Shown: piece by piece, positions 5,042-6,431 of the stretch
Numbering within the stretch: the stretch's first letter is position 1
How the letters are laid out: each line of letters starts with the position of its first letter
NCBI GenBank assembly: GCA_024231375.1
Contig: JAAEQP010000284.1
Coordinates: forward strand, 1 to 6,431
Direction of reading: 5' to 3'
DNA length: 6,431 bases
Origin: a bacterium
GTDB taxonomy: Bacteria; Hydrogenedentota; Hydrogenedentia; Hydrogenedentiales; SLHB01
Notes under the pieces: model-generated
What the model was told of the DNA's origin: nothing
Databases searched by the model: none
The model's input: the letters and a program-made list of their open reading frames with translations, nothing else
Position numbers and translations under genes: made by a program

Positions 5042-6431
5042 ATGCCTCTTCCTGAGAAGCCGCCTGTCATAGCGGCGCGTGCCAGCAACACCGGTGACGA
5101 CGTCTTCGCGGTCCATCGTGTCCTGGGAGAATTCCGCGATTCAGATACGGAGGCCACGTTCCGGGATTCCAGGCTGGCCAACGACAAGTCGGTTGCGGTC
5201 ATTGTGATGATGGCTTCCTGCGCCGTGTTTCTCTTCATGTCCGGGGTAGACTATTACACCTTTAGAGAAGGCGCACCCGCTGCCCTCCCCCGAGTTCTTG
5301 TGGCGAGACTCGTTTGCTGTGTGGGTACTGTGGCTTGTATCGTGAGCGTGCTTCGTGCGCGCCGCTATACGACGCTTCTGCGGGTCTCCCCCCTCTTTGT
5401 AGCTTGCGTCATCCTGCCATACAGCTACATCGCGTTGGCTTATGCGACTCACTCGCAAGGGTCCGTCAATATGAACGTGTACCTCATCGTAGGTGCGCTT
5501 TCGCCGCTCCTGTTTCAAATACCGATGAGATTCGCGTTGCAGGGAAGTCTCATCATTTTCGTGGCCGCCGTGTGCAATCATGTCTTCTTCATTGGCACCC
5601 CCATCGGGTCAGTGGTTATCCTAATCTCGTCGATGGTCGCCTCGATGGCGCTTTCAGCCAGTCTCGCTCACGGTATCCAGTGCGGACGGCGAAGGGAGTA
5701 CGCGGGCACACGGAGAGTTGAGGCACTGGCTGAGTCCCTCCGAGCCGAAGTGGAGAGAAGGAAGCTCACTGAGCAGGAACTCCAGGAGCACCGCGAGAAC
5801 CTGGAATCCTTGGTCGAGACACAGGCCGAGAAACTGCGCGAGAGCGAGCGGAAGCTCCAGATGGCCCAAAGGCTTGACTCAGTTGGGCAACTTGCTGGGG
5901 GCATCGCGCACGATTTCAACAATCTGCTCATGGTGATGCTGGGTTCAACCGAGATGGCGCTTTCCCACCCGGATCTGCCCCCTGAATGCCATGACGATCT
6001 GGATGAAGCCCGGCGCGCCGCACAACAAGGGAGTCAACTCACGCGGCAACTGCTCGCGTTCAGCAGCCGGCAGACGGTGACTCCCGAGACGCTCGATGTG
6101 AACGAGGTCGCTCGGAGCCTTGAGAAGATGTTACGGCGGGTCATCCCCGAGAGCATCGCAGTTTCGTTCGATTTGGAGGAAGACCTGGATTCAGTCGTTG
6201 CTGACCACGGCCAGCTTGAACAGGTCATCATGAATCTCATAGTGAACGCACGTGACGCCATGCCGGACGGAGGAAGAGTCTTGCTCACGACCCGGGCGGT
6301 GCAGCTCGACTCCCTGGAGGAAATGCGCAACCCGAATGCCAAACGCTGTAGTTACGTGTTGCTCTCTGTGTCTGACACAGGACAGGGCATCCCCAAGGAC
6401 TACTTGGAACGGATTTTCGAGCCCTTTTTCA
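5042..6431 (+). CDS. Membrane sensor histidine kinase, 3' end beyond the window
   Basis: This frame is open to the window edge and encodes at least 463 residues. A TGA directly before the ATG at 5042 rules out a longer start, and GGAGA at 5030-5034 sits about 7 bases upstream. After about 48 cytoplasmic residues come six probable membrane helices (about 50-69, 84-104, 113-134, 145-163, 167-183 and 186-207). A charged coiled coil follows (about 221-282), then the kinase core. The H-box is LAGGIAHDFNNLL with phosphorylated H290, the N-box is EQVIMNLIVNARDAM (N398, N402), the G1 box is SDTGQGIP (D445), and the F-box is RIFEPFF at the edge. The rest of the ATPase domain is cut off. GIAHDFNNLL is typical of kinases that often carry a C-terminal receiver domain, so a hybrid kinase is possible. 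No PAS, HAMP or periplasmic sensor domain is seen, so sensing is probably by the membrane region. No partner regulator is in the window. Confidence 0.95.
   Translation, partial: MPLPEKPPVIAARASNTGDDVFAVHRVLGEFRDSDTEATFRDSRLANDKSVAVIVMMASCAVFLFMSGVDYYTFREGAPAALPRVLVARLVCCVGTVACIVSVLRARRYTTLLRVSPLFVACVILPYSYIALAYATHSQGSVNMNVYLIVGALSPLLFQIPMRFALQGSLIIFVAAVCNHVFFIGTPIGSVVILISSMVASMALSASLAHGIQCGRRREYAGTRRVEALAESLRAEVERRKLTEQELQEHRENLESLVETQAEKLRESERKLQMAQRLDSVGQLAGGIAHDFNNLLMVMLGSTEMALSHPDLPPECHDDLDEARRAAQQGSQLTRQLLAFSSRQTVTPETLDVNEVARSLEKMLRRVIPESIAVSFDLEEDLDSVVADHGQLEQVIMNLIVNARDAMPDGGRVLLTTRAVQLDSLEEMRNPNAKRCSYVLLSVSDTGQGIPKDYLERIFEPFF

Noticed and set aside
4702..5055. 117-codon plus-strand frame upstream of the kinase
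   Set aside because: It begins with GTG without a ribosome binding site, overlaps the kinase start in another frame, and has no recognisable family, although part of it has plausible codons.

Overview
The window is GC-rich bacterial DNA with dense coding. It carries three genes on the minus strand and one gene on the plus strand that runs off the right edge. The gene types (a cytoplasmic clan GH-A-like glycoside hydrolase, a possible Gfo/Idh/MocA-type remnant, a GIAHDFNN-type histidine kinase) and the repeat-rich intergenic DNA would suit an environmental bacterium of the Planctomycetota/Verrucomicrobiota/Hydrogenedentota kind. That is an impression from style only, because no rRNA or marker gene is present.

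Layout. (1) 1-305 has no believable gene. It holds a strong hairpin and two nested pairs of inverted repeats that look like a small non-autonomous mobile element or its remnant. (2) 306-2361 (minus) is a two-gene unit whose genes are one base apart. The first is a winged-helix regulator fused to a nucleotidyltransferase-like domain that lacks its catalytic loop. The second is a 482-residue protein resembling the N-terminal and helical parts of a type IIG restriction-modification protein, with no methyltransferase domain. A near-perfect sigma70 promoter with a dyad inside its spacer precedes the pair. (3) 2467-2650 is intergenic, with a small hairpin and five degenerate 9-bp tandem units. (4) 2651-4663 (minus) encodes a 670-residue TIM-barrel protein related to GH42-like glycosidases. 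Its start overlaps by ATGA the end of an open frame whose last 58 codons look like the tail of a lost upstream gene. (5) 4837-5041 is spacer with a plus-strand promoter and a dyad over its -10 element. (6) 5042-6431 (plus) is a membrane sensor histidine kinase with six predicted transmembrane helices, cut off inside its ATPase domain.

The most interesting unit is the regulator plus methyltransferase-less type IIG-like protein at 306-2466. It looks like a self-regulated two-gene module of unknown function, possibly defence or toxin-antitoxin related, and it sits next to mobile-element-like repeats. The carbohydrate gene and the kinase are divergent and show no obvious functional link to it.
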